Of a stretch of 64,000 bases of DNA, positions 22,338-34,016 are shown in pieces. The position numbers and the translations under genes are program-made. This DNA is from Globisporangium splendens. Taxonomy: Eukaryota; Oomycota; Peronosporomycetes; Pythiales; Pythiaceae. How positions within the stretch are numbered: position 1 is the first letter of the stretch; every line of letters begins with the position of its first letter. The stretch covers positions 62,001-126,000 of the forward strand of contig VFIW01000090.1 in the NCBI GenBank assembly GCA_006386115.1, in the 5' to 3' direction. The notes below the pieces were generated by a model. The model searched no databases and was not told the DNA's origin. It saw only the letters and a list, made by a program, of their open reading frames with translations.

Positions 22338-23860
22338 TCAAAGCTCGGAATGCTCTTCTGCCTCTGTTGCCTCAGGTGCTTTTGCTGCTGGCACGTGAGG
22401 CTCCAGTACGAAAATGGGCTGATGACCCACTGTGAACGGCGCTGTGAAGTCGCTTTTCTGGAAACCAAAGCTGCACAAACGCATACACATGCAGATGCTC
22501 GTCAGTCCAGTCCACATACGTGCAAAATAGCACCTCAATCTTTGGCATGTTACCTATCGATCAGATTCCAGGACTCGACGAGCAGTGGCAGACGCAAGGG
22601 ACCGTAAATGCGCTGCGCGTTCCACACAACGCAGTCGGAGCCAACTGGAACTGCTACAAACAGCTTTGTCCCTGACTGTCCACCTTGTGTGGGATGCGCG
22701 TACTGCAAGAGGTTCTTCATCGCCTCGAGGTCGGCGTCAGGCTCCAGTGGGTCGCCGTACCGCCCCAGTCCGTCGTGCTCGAACGACGAGATGCTCCAGA
22801 TCACGTCGAAATGCTTGCGCGAGGCGCTGGTTTCGAACTCGGCGAGCGTGAACGTCTGGATCTTCGGGTGGTGGTAGCGCAGCTTGTTGTAGTCGATTGT
22901 CGTGCACGACGCCGCGTTCATCGCGATGCAGATGGACTCGTACCAGGGCGTGGTGCTGCCGACGATCAGCACGTGCTTGCCCTCAATGGGGTACTTTTCC
23001 AGGGCTTTGTACATGTAGCCGTCCGTTGCGCCATAGTAGAAATGAGTCCGCACGCGCGCCTTCTCAACCAACTCTTCAATGTACTCGTACGATTGCTCAG
23101 CGTACGAGCGATCAGCATCTGTCTGGTCGTCAAAGTACCATTTGCGGATCGGCACGCGACCGTTCATCGTGTATTGCTTGCAGAGGCTGCGCGGCATGTT
23201 GGCAGGTGGGAATGCATGCGTTCTGGAGGATTCTGTATCAGATTGTTGTACGTCATTGTCATCTTCTTCGTCACCGCATAGATAATACTGCGCTTCGGAA
23301 GGCGACGGATCGATGGTGCGCACAAAGAACGCTCGCATCTTCAAGTCCGACACTACGCCGTCCACGACACCCGCCTTGCCCTCCACATACACGCGCACTT
23401 TCATCAGCTTGTCGTTGTTGTAGCCAATAGCGACGCGATACGACTTGGCGTATGGCACTTGCGTGTCCGCGAGTACTCTGTACGCCTTCTCGCCTTCCAC
23501 CATCTCTCTCGTATCTTTGCTGCTATCGGTGGACTGGAATATCGAGATACTCACGTGTACGTCCGTCAAGTTGTGCGCCTCTGGGAGCACGACCGTGACG
23601 TTTAATAAGGATGATGGAATGTGCAGCACGTCCACGTCGTCCTGATCGCGGATGTACGACTCGGTCCATGTTTCGTCGCCAAACGGAGAAATGTGTACGT
23701 CCACGGGGAAACCTGGATCATGCAGCAGCCACCGCGATAGCTTCGGGTTCTGCTGTTGTTGCTGGAAGAGAGGGTCCTGCGTCTGTAGCTGCGCTGTAGC
23801 GCACTGCCAACAGCCTGTGAGCAACAGCAGCAGCAGCGTGAGCATTATCATGCGCGTCAT
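22338..23860 (-). CDS. Secreted or lumenal DUF268 protein
   Basis: Two exons, 22554-23860 and 22338-22470, join in phase (AG|C) across an intron starting GTAACA. A strong signal peptide (MTRMIMLTLLLLLLTGCWQC) is followed by a Gln-rich linker and a beta-rich N-terminal region with N-glycosylation sites. The DUF268 domain then gives the family hallmark SSFEHDGLGRYGDPLEPDAD and the NAQRIYGPLRLPLLVESW segment. The part before it (GKHVLIVGSTTPWYESICIA) looks like a Rossmann SAM-binding start, and DUF268 proteins are thought to be methyltransferase-like. Substrate unknown; probably acts in the secretory pathway or outside. The C-terminus is Ala/Glu-rich. It is divergently paired with the rRNA methyltransferase gene. 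Confidence 0.82.
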
Positions 23861-24078
23861 TTTCTGGTTCTAGATTAAACACGATATGGAGCTCTTCGAT
23901 CCCAAAAAAACGAACTTTAGATCTTTTTTGGCTGTCATAGAAAAGCAGCAGCGTACTTCGATGATTTGGACATGGTTGTCAACGTCGAAAAATTGAATTT
24001 CGACGCTTTCGATCAAGTACGAGTTTAGCTGGTGTGGCGTGATGGATGCGATTAAGTACGAGTGGCTATTCGATTCGC

Positions 24079-25303
24079 ATGGTCGGTCGCAAGTCACAGG
24101 GCAAAATGGCAATCGTCGCGAATGGAACCGCGAGTGGCATTGCGAACGCCAGTGGCAGCAGCAGCGCGAATGCGAAGAAGAAAGTGAAGAAGACGCGCAA
24201 GGCGCTGCACATTGCGGCTCCCAAAATGGTACTAACTGCGCTGTGATAGCAGCAGAAAGAGAGAGAGAGAGAGAGAACATGTGCTTGTTCTGTTCATGTA
24301 TTGGCTGAGGACGCGTAAATGGAACGATTGGGCTAATGCACAGTATTGTTGTGACGCTGCTCCGAAATTTATAGAAATCGCGTCGGAAAGCACGGCAGGT
24401 GACGACGGATTTCCACCGCCTGACGCACGAAGTGGACAAGGTCAAGAAGGACAAGGCGCTCAGCGGCGCCGAGAAGCAGACGAAGCTCGCAGAGCTCAAT
24501 GAGCAGATTGACGCGATCGGCGGACGCACCGCTTACCAGGACGCGAGGTAATTTGATGCTTCATGAAGCCATGCTTGCCGTTCTTCCGCTGTTATGCGCA
24601 TACTCATTGGTGATGTGGTGGTACCGCGTGCGATCAGCATATTGTCCACCAGCTTCCACAAGACGTCCAAGTGGGTCTTCCAACTGCTCACAAAGTTCGG
24701 ACTCCGACCGAAATCCAAGGAGCCTCCGCTTCGGGTGTTAGAAGTGCGTATATGCTTGTGTCACCCTTTTGGCAATGATGCATTGACTGATTTCGTGTGT
24801 GGTGATTGCTCTCCCAGGTTGGCGCGATCAATACCCAGCTGCTCACGTGTCCGTGGCTCAACGTGCGCGCGATTGACCTCAACTCTCGCCACGAGCGGAT
24901 CGAGCAGCGCGATTTCTTCGACCTCAAGGCCGAGGGCGAGTTCCAAGTGCTCGTGTCCAGCATGGTGCTCAATTGCGTCCCGGACGCCGTGAGTCGAGGG
25001 AAGATGCTCAAGCTCTACTACGAGCACCTGCAGCCGTCGGGTCACTTGTTCCTGATGATCCCGCTGCTGTGCCTCCGCAACTCCAAGTTCATGACATACG
25101 CGCGGTTCGTCGAGATCCTCAAAGCCGTCGGGTTCTTCGTCAAGGAGACGAAAGATTCACCCAAGGTCTCGTTCTTCTGCCTCGAGAAGAAGCCTGAGAG
25201 CATCGAGACCGCGACGCTCGCGAATGCGTCCACGACGGTTCGATTTCCACACAAACTGCTCGTGCAGAGCGACAAACGGAACTCGTTCAGCGTCGTTCTC
25301 TAA
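24079..25303 (+). CDS. 25S rRNA adenine-N1 methyltransferase, Bmt2-like
   Basis: Nucleolar SAM-dependent enzyme family that makes m1A in the large rRNA. Exon 1 starts at 24079 (MVGRKSQGKMAIVANG), or at the upstream in-frame Met 24046, and carries a Lys-rich nuclear-type signal (KKKVKKTRK). Exon 2 (about 24401-24547) gives VTTDFHRLTHEVDKVKK and ends YQDA; exon 3 begins SILSTSFHKTSKWV. The last exon has VGAINTQLL, AIDLNSRHERIEQRDFF, SSMVLNCVPDAVSRGKMLKL and YEHLQPSGHLFLMIPLLCLR. The order IDLNS, DFF, VLNCVPD, RG-ML is characteristic of Bmt2. The first intron contains a GA microsatellite. Length and motifs look complete. Confidence 0.88.
24257..24276. repeat. GA microsatellite in a Bmt2 intron
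   Basis: Perfect GA run inside the first intron of the methyltransferase gene. Confidence 0.8.
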
Positions 25304-25412
25304 CATTGAAAAAGAGAGGATACACACAAAAGTATATATATGTGCATTCAACACCAATAGGAAGCACGTGCATGCGAACTTTGTTGCTGACAAATCTCCA
25401 TAGCTCGGCACT

Positions 25413-27357
25413 CTACTTGCTGTCGGCAGACGCGACGACTTCTTTAAAGTGCGCGAGGCACTCGTCTCGCGTCTTGTCTGGGTTCTCTAATTGCCAGATC
25501 ATGATCTTGTCGAGCATTTGCTTGATCGACGGTCCGGGCTTCACCTGCAACTCCTTCACGAGCTCGTTACCCTGGAAAGCACACACGAAATCAGCCAGCA
25601 TGCGTGAAAAGCAAAGCTCAGCAGCAATGACAGCTCTTACATTTAGCAATGACTTGAGATCCCAGACACCAACGAGACCAAACTCGACAATTTTGTTGGA
25701 AAATTCGTGGTAGCGCTGCGAAGTCGTGGCGCGCTGCTCCTCCGAGTCGCACTCGACGAGCTCTTTCACGAGCGCGACGTCTCGACAGAGTTCCCAAAGC
25801 GATTTGATCTCGCGAAGGAACAACCCGACGCCGACTCGACTGAACGCTGCCGTCGTGTGCGTCAGTGCTTGCAGCGCAGCGACGTTCTTGAGGATCGCAT
25901 TGCCGACATCGACAGCATCGCGGTTTCTCAGCTACAACATTAAGAAGAGAAGTCAAGATAAGACAAGACCATGCAATCAAAAGGATGAACAATGCCAGCA
26001 TACCTTGAGCAACTCGCGAATGATAAAAGTGGGCAAAGCGACTTGGCGATTCTTCTCCAACACGTAGTGGTCAGCGAACGGCAGTAAGAACGACGCCAAG
26101 ATGCGCAGCTTCAGCGCAGTCTGCTCTTCTTCAGCCAATTTGCTCACATCGTCACCCGCGACGACAATCAAGTCGTACATTTTCGCAGCGTACGCATAGC
26201 TCAACGTCCAAACGGCATCGTCGGTCGCCCAGCCCTCGCCCACAGCGACAGCAATCGTTCCGTCGCGCTGGAAGATCGGCTGCTCGAGTGGCGGCAGGAA
26301 AATCGGTCTGCAGAGCTGCAGTTCGTGGATCAGCCGCAATGCACGTGCAGGGTGCGCTGAGCTGCCCACGAGCATGCTCACGAGCTCTTTGCCCACGCGC
26401 TCGCGACTCACTTTCTTGATCAGCGCCTCCTTGACTTCGTCCAGTTCCACGGCCGCACGCAACGTGTCGTCGAGCTGCAAGTCAAAACGCGACGCAAAGC
26501 GCACGGCGCGCATCACACGCAACGGATCGTCCAGGAACGTCACGCGCGGGTCCAGCGGCGTGCGCAGGATCCCATGACGAAGATCGCTCACGCCCTAGCA
26601 AATGGAAAATTGGTTAAAGACGCTTTTTTCTCAATGCGTGCAATAAACGACAAAACGTACTTGTTCGGTGAAATCCTCGACTTTGCGCTCCGCGACGTTG
26701 TAAAACAGACTGTTGATCGTGAAATCGCGGCGCTGCGCATCCTGCAGTGGCGTACCAAACTCCTGTTGTATATCACCAACGCATACACGCATGACAACAT
26801 CAGTTTAGCTCAACAGACAACAGCAATAGCAAATGCATGACGTATAAACGCACAATGTCGGGGATTCGGTGGTCCTCCGAGTAGGTCTCGGCGCGCAGGT
26901 TCACAAAGTCGACCCACCCGATGTCGCCGAGCTGCATCGTCGCGGTCTCGAGGTGCTTGGACTGGTCGGGGTTGGCCTTGATCACGCCTACGGGGTGCTG
27001 CTTGTGGCCGTGGTCGCGCTCGTACGTGTTGATGAGGTCGGCGAACTCCTTGCCCTTCATCGTGTCGATCACAATGTCCACGTCGTCGCTGTCGCGGCCC
27101 AGCAGCTTGTCGCGCACCCACCCGCCAGCCACGCGCAGCACGGCGCTGCACTCGTACTGCTTCTCCACGTCCAGCAGGAACTCGAAGAGCTGCTGCTCCT
27201 GCGGCGTCAGCTCGATGCTCTCGCGCAGCTGCAGCGGCGCGCGCACAGTACCAGTGCTGCTAGAAGAGGCGGCGACGGTCATGGCGTCGTCCGCGCGGGG
27301 CTTCTTCGTCGCGAAGGCGCCTTCGTGCTGCTGCAGAGCTCTCCGTTTGTCTGTCAT
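25413..27357 (-). CDS. tRNA nucleotidyltransferase (CCA-adding enzyme)
   Basis: Adds the 3' CCA to tRNAs. The catalytic head shows RVAGGWVRDKLLGRDSDDVD, with the metal-binding D-x-D, then GVIKANPDQSKHLETATM and, after an intron, PLQDAQRRDFTINSLFYN. Next come GILRTPLDPRVTFLDDPLRV and MRAVRFASRFDLQLDDTL, all standard class II CCA enzyme motifs. The helical body and tail follow through four short introns (near 26820, 26595, 25935 and 25575). The N-terminal ~50 residues (TKKPRADDA...) are low in complexity. The start is taken at 27357, but an initiator-like CTCATTC overlaps it, so Met near 27282 is a serious alternative. Dual nuclear/mitochondrial targeting is common in this family but not evident here. 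Confidence 0.94.
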
Positions 27358-27725
27358 GAATGAGATTGTGAAGTGTGTGATGGGTTGGTTGTTGCTCGCT
27401 GGGTTGCACAGCACAACTCTCCACCCTGAATAATGGTTGTGCTTCCCCCTGATAAAGGGTCATTTCCGAATTGAGATTATGGGACACAATGCAATCATGG
27501 TTACGAGATCGTGTGTGTTTGGGAAGCGCTGAAATCCGATTTGGATATGTACACTTGACAATTTTTGTGATGGTGAAAATATTGTGCGGTACAGTGCAAT
27601 TGGTATCAATTGGTTCACCGAAAATGAGATAATTGTTACTAACATCTTCGTATAAATTTCCGATACATTACAGCTGTCTTGCATTCTGTGACGCCAGCAG
27701 CAGTCGACGAGCAAGCGTGTCCAAA
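27358..27725. other. Divergent intergenic region
   Basis: Contains the promoters of the CCA enzyme (minus) and the SR/K-rich gene (plus). No gene is supported in it. Confidence 0.4.
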
Positions 27726-28974
27726 ATGACGAAGACCTGCAGTGACGACACCGCGGCGCAAGTGCTCGGCGACCAGGTACGTTCCACAAGCGTGCTGAGA
27801 CATTGTATATGGACTGCTTCTCACTGCGTGTGTGTGTGTGTGTATGCGATTGTCGTTCTATGCTTTGCGTGTGTGTGTGTTTGTAGATTGTGTCGATGCG
27901 CGAGCGCGTGCAGCAGCGTGGTGTGATGGCGTACCTGGTGAGCAACACTCCAAAACAGCTCTGCTGAACCATTTGTAATTGCATGCGCATGGCGCGATGC
28001 AGGGATGTTGGCCACAATAGCGACTAGTGGGATATCACGCTTTCACTGAGGTTATGTATTCACATGTGCTGTTGAGCAGCAGAGTGCTCCCTCCAGTGGT
28101 GGCAGCCGCAAAGATGTGAACAAAGTGTTCCTGTCGAATACCATCCGAAGGTACTGTGGATGGCCTCTTTTTGCGCGAGGAACTTGGGTTTGCATGCACT
28201 TTGTGTTGGATCTAACATGTCGTTTATTGCTGCACGCGTGTGTTTGTTTATTGCCTGTCCCTTAGTGTAGATTTACACAACCAGCGCCATGTACGTTAGC
28301 TATTACGCCACATGCTCTTCTTGTTGATTGCGTCCGCATTTCGTTATTCACATGTGTGTTTCAATGTAATCGTCGCCTTGTAGGAGGAAGAGAAATGCTG
28401 GAAGCTGCGCGAGCTCGAGACCAAGTTGGCGGAGCGGCACTGCTCTCGAGACCGCAGTCCGAGGCGCAAACGACGCCACCGGAGCCGAAGCAGGAGCAGG
28501 AGCAGGAGTCCACGACGCAGGAGTCGAACTCGGGACCGAAGGAGCAGAAGTCGCAGTCCACAACGAGAGTCAACGCACTGTCGAAGGAGCAGCATAAGTG
28601 AGGACCGCCGCCGTCGCTACAGTCCTACGAGAAGCAGCAGTCGACCGAGTTCTGCGGGAACGGATCCTTCTGCTGCTGCGGACCGAGACGAGCGATCGTT
28701 CTGGGCCGCAAAGAAAGCAGAGAAGACCAAGCAACTCTGGGAAAATCTGTACACGAGTCGCAACGTGTCGGTGGAGAATGCGCCGTCGTTTGACTCTTCC
28801 GACACTGAGGACTCGGACGATGATGATGTGAAGCTGCGTGCATCGTCGCCACTTTCTTCCTCGTCGTCATCAGAAGAGGAGGAGAAGACGAAGAAAAAGA
28901 AGAAATCGAGCAAGAAAGGAAAGAAGCACAAGACGAAGAAGACGAAGAAGGCGAAGAAGACCACGAGAGTGTGA
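27726..28974 (+). CDS. NKAPD1-like (C11orf57-like) SR/Lys-rich nuclear protein
   Basis: Six short exons reconstructed from frames: MTKTCSDDTAAQVLGDQ, then IVSMRERVQQRGVMAYL, then QSAPSSGGSRKDVNKVFLSN, then VDLHNQRH, then EEEKCWKLRELETKLAERH. The last exon is long and encodes Arg/Ser dipeptides, a Ser/Asp-rich acidic patch and a Lys-rich tail (KKSSKKGKKHKTKKTKKAKK). The core (KVFLSNTIRS, DLHN, EEEKCWKLRELE) parallels the conserved N-terminal part of metazoan NKAPD1, where K-V-L-x-N-x-I-R and E-x-x-W-K-x-R-E-L-E occur. Probable nuclear RNA-processing partner; molecular function unproven even in animals. Two TG runs lie in its second intron, one touching the acceptor. Confidence 0.7.
27828..27880. 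repeat. Two TG tracts in one intron
   Basis: TG runs at 27828-27843 and 27869-27880 in the intron between the first two exons of the NKAPD1-like gene. The second run is followed directly by TTGTAG, the predicted acceptor. Confidence 0.8.
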
Positions 28975-29075
28975 CGTCGGTGGCAAGGCATATGGACTCA
29001 TTCGCTCTATTAAATGATACTGGCGCGTTCGTGTGACTCACATGTGCTGCGGCGTTCTAGTTTTTGTGGCTATGA

Positions 29076-31037
29076 CTAGCTCCAGGTACTCAGTGCTTGG
29101 TACGAGGCGAATACCATGGTGAAGACGCCGACTACGATCACGGTCATGTTTAGCCAATGGCCGTTGTTCACGAGTCTGTAAAGAAACAATAAAGGTAACA
29201 CAGGCGTCAGATCGAATTCGAGATATCAGCAGCAACAAAGATATATGCGCGCGTGCACTCACTTGGAGTGGAAAACGCATGGATAGATGAAAGCAAGCGG
29301 CACTGAGCAAAACCCGCCGATGAGCGCTACAAAATTGTCCAACTGTAGAGAGAAAACACACACAATTGAATCAGCCTTTCAGTCGAGCAATGCGTGCACA
29401 TGAAGAGAAGAGTCACACACCTGGTTTTTGCCAAAGAATGCGATCGCTGCAGTCAAGCACACCAGCGCGAATCGGAATCCATTCTTTTGCCATCGCCAGT
29501 AGCCCTTCACGCGTCGCTTTTGTGGGAACAAGTAGTTCTCCAGGATCTTCACGACCGGGTATAACATGAGCGGGTACGTCAGCACGAGCGCCAGCGAGTA
29601 CGTGATCTGCACCGTCATGGTCGCGCCGCTCACGCTCGCATTGGGCAAGTTCAGCGTCACGACTGACTGCGTGTCTTGGCCAAACGCAGCATACACGACA
29701 CCAGCAAACAGCGAGAAGAGCACGACGAGGAACAGGACCGTGAGCGAGATGATCTTTGGAAACTTGTGCTGGATCTTGCTATCCATAGCGTCGTAAATCG
29801 GCAGCACGAGTCCGATACCTTCGAAGCAGTACACTGCCGTTCCGAGAAACAACGCCCAGCTTTTCGAGTTGAAGTTTTCCCACGTCGAGCTGTCTGGAGG
29901 AGCGGCTTCGAGACGCTCCACGCTGTATCCAATGATGTAAATCAATCCGAACAAGATCAGCACGTCGGCGATGAGGTTCGTCATGGCAAAGTACTCGATA
30001 CGGCGAACCCAAGTGAGCGGGGTGTACAACGGGATCTGCAGCAGAATCAGTGTCCAGGAAAAGGACGCGATCGAGCTGTTCCCGTGGAACACCTGCTCGA
30101 TGATGTCGCCGATGTTCTTTTCCACGAAGATCAGATACGAGCAGCAGAACCCCAATTGCGAGAGCACGAGCGACACGTTCACGGCAAATCGACCCGCGCG
30201 ACCGAACGAACGCTGTCCTAACTGTCCATACGAGACATCACCGGTTCCAGTCATTCGCATCACCGCATTCGAGCACGCCGTCAACCGTAGCATGCAAAAC
30301 GTCGAGAGCGCCGCTGAGATGAAGAGTCCGACGATCGAAAAGAGCATGCCGCCGTTCTGGAACGCTTTCGGCAAAAACAGAATGCCGCTCCCAATAAACG
30401 ATTTGAGGATCGTGAACACAGTCTTACGCACGGATGCGCCACGTGATTCTTCCTGTTCCGCCTCACTCACGAACGATTTGTACGGGAACTGACCGAGTTT
30501 CGACGTATGGCACACCAGTGGTGTGTTGGCTTCCTGCAGCAAGCAAGCACAAATGCATCATTGACACGACCCAGCCAACACGTCCACATCGTTCAAAACG
30601 TCCACATGAGCACATATGCAACACAACACAAAACGTACATCATCGTCTTCCTCGTCCAGGAAATCCTCGCGCGACATGCCGTACCCTAAATTCGCGATCA
30701 CGAAATCGTCGTAACTGGCTTGCACGATGTTGCGCGCATGCAGATGCGCCGAGACGGCGTCGAGAAACGATTCCTGCGCGTACGAGGGCACTCGCTCGCC
30801 GTCGTCGACCTTGTTGGCGATGACGTGGCCGCGGCGGAAGCCCCCAGGCGTGGCCATGTCGGACGCCTTGCCGATGTCCTCGTAGAGCACGTCGCTGACG
30901 TCGGGCAGCGAGCGCGCTGCCGCGCGGTCCTTGTCCTTGAAGAGCGCCACGTAGATGTCGCGCGTCATGTCCGAGCCTTCCTCGCCGATGTCGTGGATCG
31001 CCGCCGCGTGCACCGCGTCCGCCGGCACGTTCCGCAT
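29076..31037 (-). CDS. Amino-acid/auxin permease family transporter (AAAP, SLC36/AVT-like)
   Basis: Multi-pass membrane transporter for amino acids, probably proton-coupled and vacuolar/lysosomal or plasma-membrane. A soluble acidic N-terminus of about 130 residues (from Met 31037, MRNVPADAVHAAAIHDIGEE) is joined over an intron to the core exon. The core opens with the family hallmark TILKSFIGSGILFLPKAFQN in TM1. About ten or eleven hydrophobic helices follow (GMLFSIVGLFISAALSTF, WALFLGTAVYCFEGIGLVLP, ALVLTYPLMLYPVV). The last TMs lie on two small exons ending at the TAG at 29076, before which the peptide is VFTMVFASYQALSTWS. No residue that fixes the substrate can be named. Confidence 0.88.
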
Positions 31038-32540
31038 TTTGGATCAGGAGTGATGGTGGGTGATCTCTGCGGTTGAAGGCAATTTGCGGAATGACGCGGG
31101 TCAAAGAGAGTGTGTGTGTGTGTCTCTTCGGGGATGGCAACAAGATTCAGGGTATAGGTTGGTGCGAGGGAAACAACAAGTTTTCCCAACCCCTTGTCGG
31201 GTTATTTGTTGGCGCGGTGTGAGCAAGAAGGATGCTTGGATTGTGACGACTGGTGCGACTGGGATGAACCGATGCAAACAGAAAACCCCATCATAAGAGC
31301 CAGTTGCGCTCGCGCTAATGAGTGGTTTGTGAGGGTCCCTTCGGTGTGTGTTTTTCGCATTTAATCGCCGCAAAAGGCAGCCATCATCGAGGCAAACAGG
31401 CAGATGGGAGCGAGATCTGATTCAGTGCGCACGGTGCATACTCTATGCGTTTAACAGCACTCGACTGGGTCACGCAAGCCTAATTGCGCAAATTTGGCAG
31501 GATAAAACCTGTGTCGACCATTGGCAATGACGAAATCTTTGTGCTTGACTTCATTTTGGCAACGTCTGCAGTCGCGCATGGCAGATCTTTGTCGTCGTCG
31601 TTGCGCTGTGCCATTCGCTCCTTTTGATGATCAAAATCCTGCACCCGCAATTGTCACCTGCTGGGAAGTGTATGCGACAGGGTATGTGCACCTGCCAGCA
31701 TACCCCTAGACACTTGGCAATTTGGTGTGTATGCTTTCCGTTTTTGCCCAGAATCATTCTCGGCATTTTGGGCAGTTCGTCTCATGCATGTTGTCCTACA
31801 GCAGGTCCTCCTGAATCTTGAAGACACAATCGAAGCAAGGTTATTTGCAGTTGATCAGGTTTAATATCCAAGACATTTGACCTGCAGTCTTGTGACAAAT
31901 GATCGGACAATGTTCGCACTCTTATTATCCGCGTCACAATTGATGAACTTGATTTTTAGAACCGATTAGAAAAATGGTCATCGAGAATCCAATTCGAATC
32001 GGATAAGAGCCAAATGACGTTCATTAGAAAGTGGAAATGAAGAGTTACATGCGCATACCGCTTTTGCAATCATTGGCACATTTGCCGTGTCTGGTCGACT
32101 TGGATTCCAGAGCCTAGAAATCGCTAGTTAACACACATTTTTTAAGCGTATAAAGCAGCAAGACCAATTCAAGCAACCGGACTCGCGAGAACTTGTTCCT
32201 GAATGCTCTAGCATTCTGTGTGACTTTGCAAGAGGTCTGCAGAGGCGCACAACGGTGATCCTTGGATACTTTTCGAGGTGACCGAACACAAGTATTCGTT
32301 TCTTTTAGCAATATCCGATGTGCCACAATTTACCCAAGGTCGGTCCTGAAACTGGCAGAAATGATACATTTGTGGTCTTGTGTTTTTTTGGGTTCAAGAA
32401 CTTTGACGCAGATAACAGCGACGTGTATGATATTTGTTGGTTATGAGGTTGTTCTCTGAGGAAAGTATCAGATCTGAGGCTGTCTCCTCTCATTCAAAAC
32501 GCAGCTCTTCCTATGGAAAACGTGAGACGGCGCTCTCTGA
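31038..32540. other. 1.5-kb intergenic region, no gene seen
   Basis: Divergent spacer between the permease and the membrane-protein gene. A TG run lies at 31111-31123. Several short open frames have no protein character in either strand, and no tRNA B-box (GGTTCGANNCC) was found. CTCATTC near 32489 is a weak initiator candidate for the right-hand gene. Confidence 0.45.
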
Positions 32541-34016
32541 ATGACAGAAGAAGGGAAAATGGTGCTGCCGGAGTGCCACGATCTGCTGAGCGAGAGCGGT
32601 TCCGCGTGGATGTGCGCGCGCAGCCTGAGCTTTGGGAGCTTCTGCCTCGCGACGTTCGCCATTGGCGTCATCGGCTGCCGCAAGATCCTCCCCGTGTTCC
32701 TCAGCACACACTGGTACTTCACCAACCTCTGCATGCTGTCGCTCAGTGTGCTGCAGATGGTGCTGCTGGTGTACGAGTGCTTTATCATGAACAGCTCCAA
32801 GATCCTCGTAGTCGTCAAGTACTGCCGCGGCGTGCAGATCGCGATGTCCTGCATGGTGTACGGCAAGCTGGCGTGTGATACGATGAACCGCAGCAAAATG
32901 GTACCAAAATGCGACTCTTTTGTCTTGTAAGCTGTGCGACTGGCTTACTTGGACTCACTTTGTGCATTTGCTAATTGTTTGCTAGTATTTCAACGTCCTG
33001 GCGCCTATAGTTGGCGCGACGATGTTGCTCATGACGTACATGGCCGTCCAAGTGGTCGTCTCGGAAGAGATCGACTGCCACAACCTCTCCTGGCTTGTCA
33101 TGTCCATGACTGGCGTCATCCTCGCAGGTAAAGTCTAAGTTGGTCTTCATTGTTTTACGAACAATGTTGGTGTTATTTTGCGAATGTGCCCAAATTTACT
33201 TGCCACTCTTTGACGTGATGCAGCAAGCTTTGCGTTCCCTGGGCGAGTCATCCTGGACGAAATCAAATCTGCGTCGCTCCATCATGTGCGTACCCATCCA
33301 TCCTCCATATGGCGCATATCCATATCAAGACGGGGAAGACACGCACGAAAGGCTCATCTTCAATACGCTTGTGTGTATCTTGTGTGCAGCAAAAGTATTT
33401 ATCGTCGGTCTCGTCGTCTGTGACCGAGTTGGAGCAATCGCACCACCAGCTTTGGATCCTCCTCGTCGTACGTCCCATGTGTCCCCTGCATCATGCCCAC
33501 TTTGTCGCGTCACGACCCATGCTCATGCGGGTTCATCTTGTCTCATTGTTGAATTGCCATTAGTGTAACCTGGTCAGCAATAGCTTCCAGCTCGTGATCG
33601 ACATTTACGTGACCTACGGGCTCGATGGTACGTGCGTGGCGCATGGCTCTTGTCTATTGTAATGGCATAGTCAACCGTTGCTCCTAGATGGGCGGCAGAA
33701 AGGGGGAAGCATAGAAATCGCACCATGTTGAACTTCTCACAACCAATCCTTTCTTGTAAAAATAGGCGCGCAGACATGCAACAGCATGTTCTTCGAGGAC
33801 GGTTCTGGTGTCTTCGAGCAGACCGTTCGACTCGTTGTATCGATTGTGAGCTACTTGGTGCCCAACTGGGCCACGATCTACGTGTTCTACGTGCTGCCGC
33901 GGTTCCAGTTCTCGACGGCGCTCGACGTGCCTGACTTCAATAATTTAGCAGCGCCGGACCGAGACGAGAGCGCGTACGAACTGCTCCTGAACGAACAGGA
34001 GAAGGATCACATATGA
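32541..34016 (+). CDS. Multi-pass (about seven-helix) membrane protein
   Basis: I do not recognise the family with confidence. Exons: 32541 to about 32899 (TM helices CLATFAIGVIGCRKILPVFL, WYFTNLCMLSLSVLQMVLL), about 32985-33127 (NVLAPIVGATMLLMTYMAVQ, SWLVMSMTGVILA), then ASFAFPGRVILDEIKSAS. A short loop exon follows (YLSSVSSSVTELEQSHHQLW), then NSFQLVIDIYVTYGLD and the final exon with VSIVSYLVPNWATIYVFYVL. It ends with an acidic cytosolic tail (DRDESAYELLLNEQEKDHI). Topology resembles the THH1/TOM1/TOM3 or GPCR-like seven-helix proteins found in oomycetes, but that is inference. Small introns make the exact loops uncertain. Confidence 0.65.

Noticed and set aside
31300..32400. Possible tRNA or small genes in the 1.5-kb gap
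   Set aside because: No A/B-box pair, cloverleaf arms or coherent exons could be found by eye.
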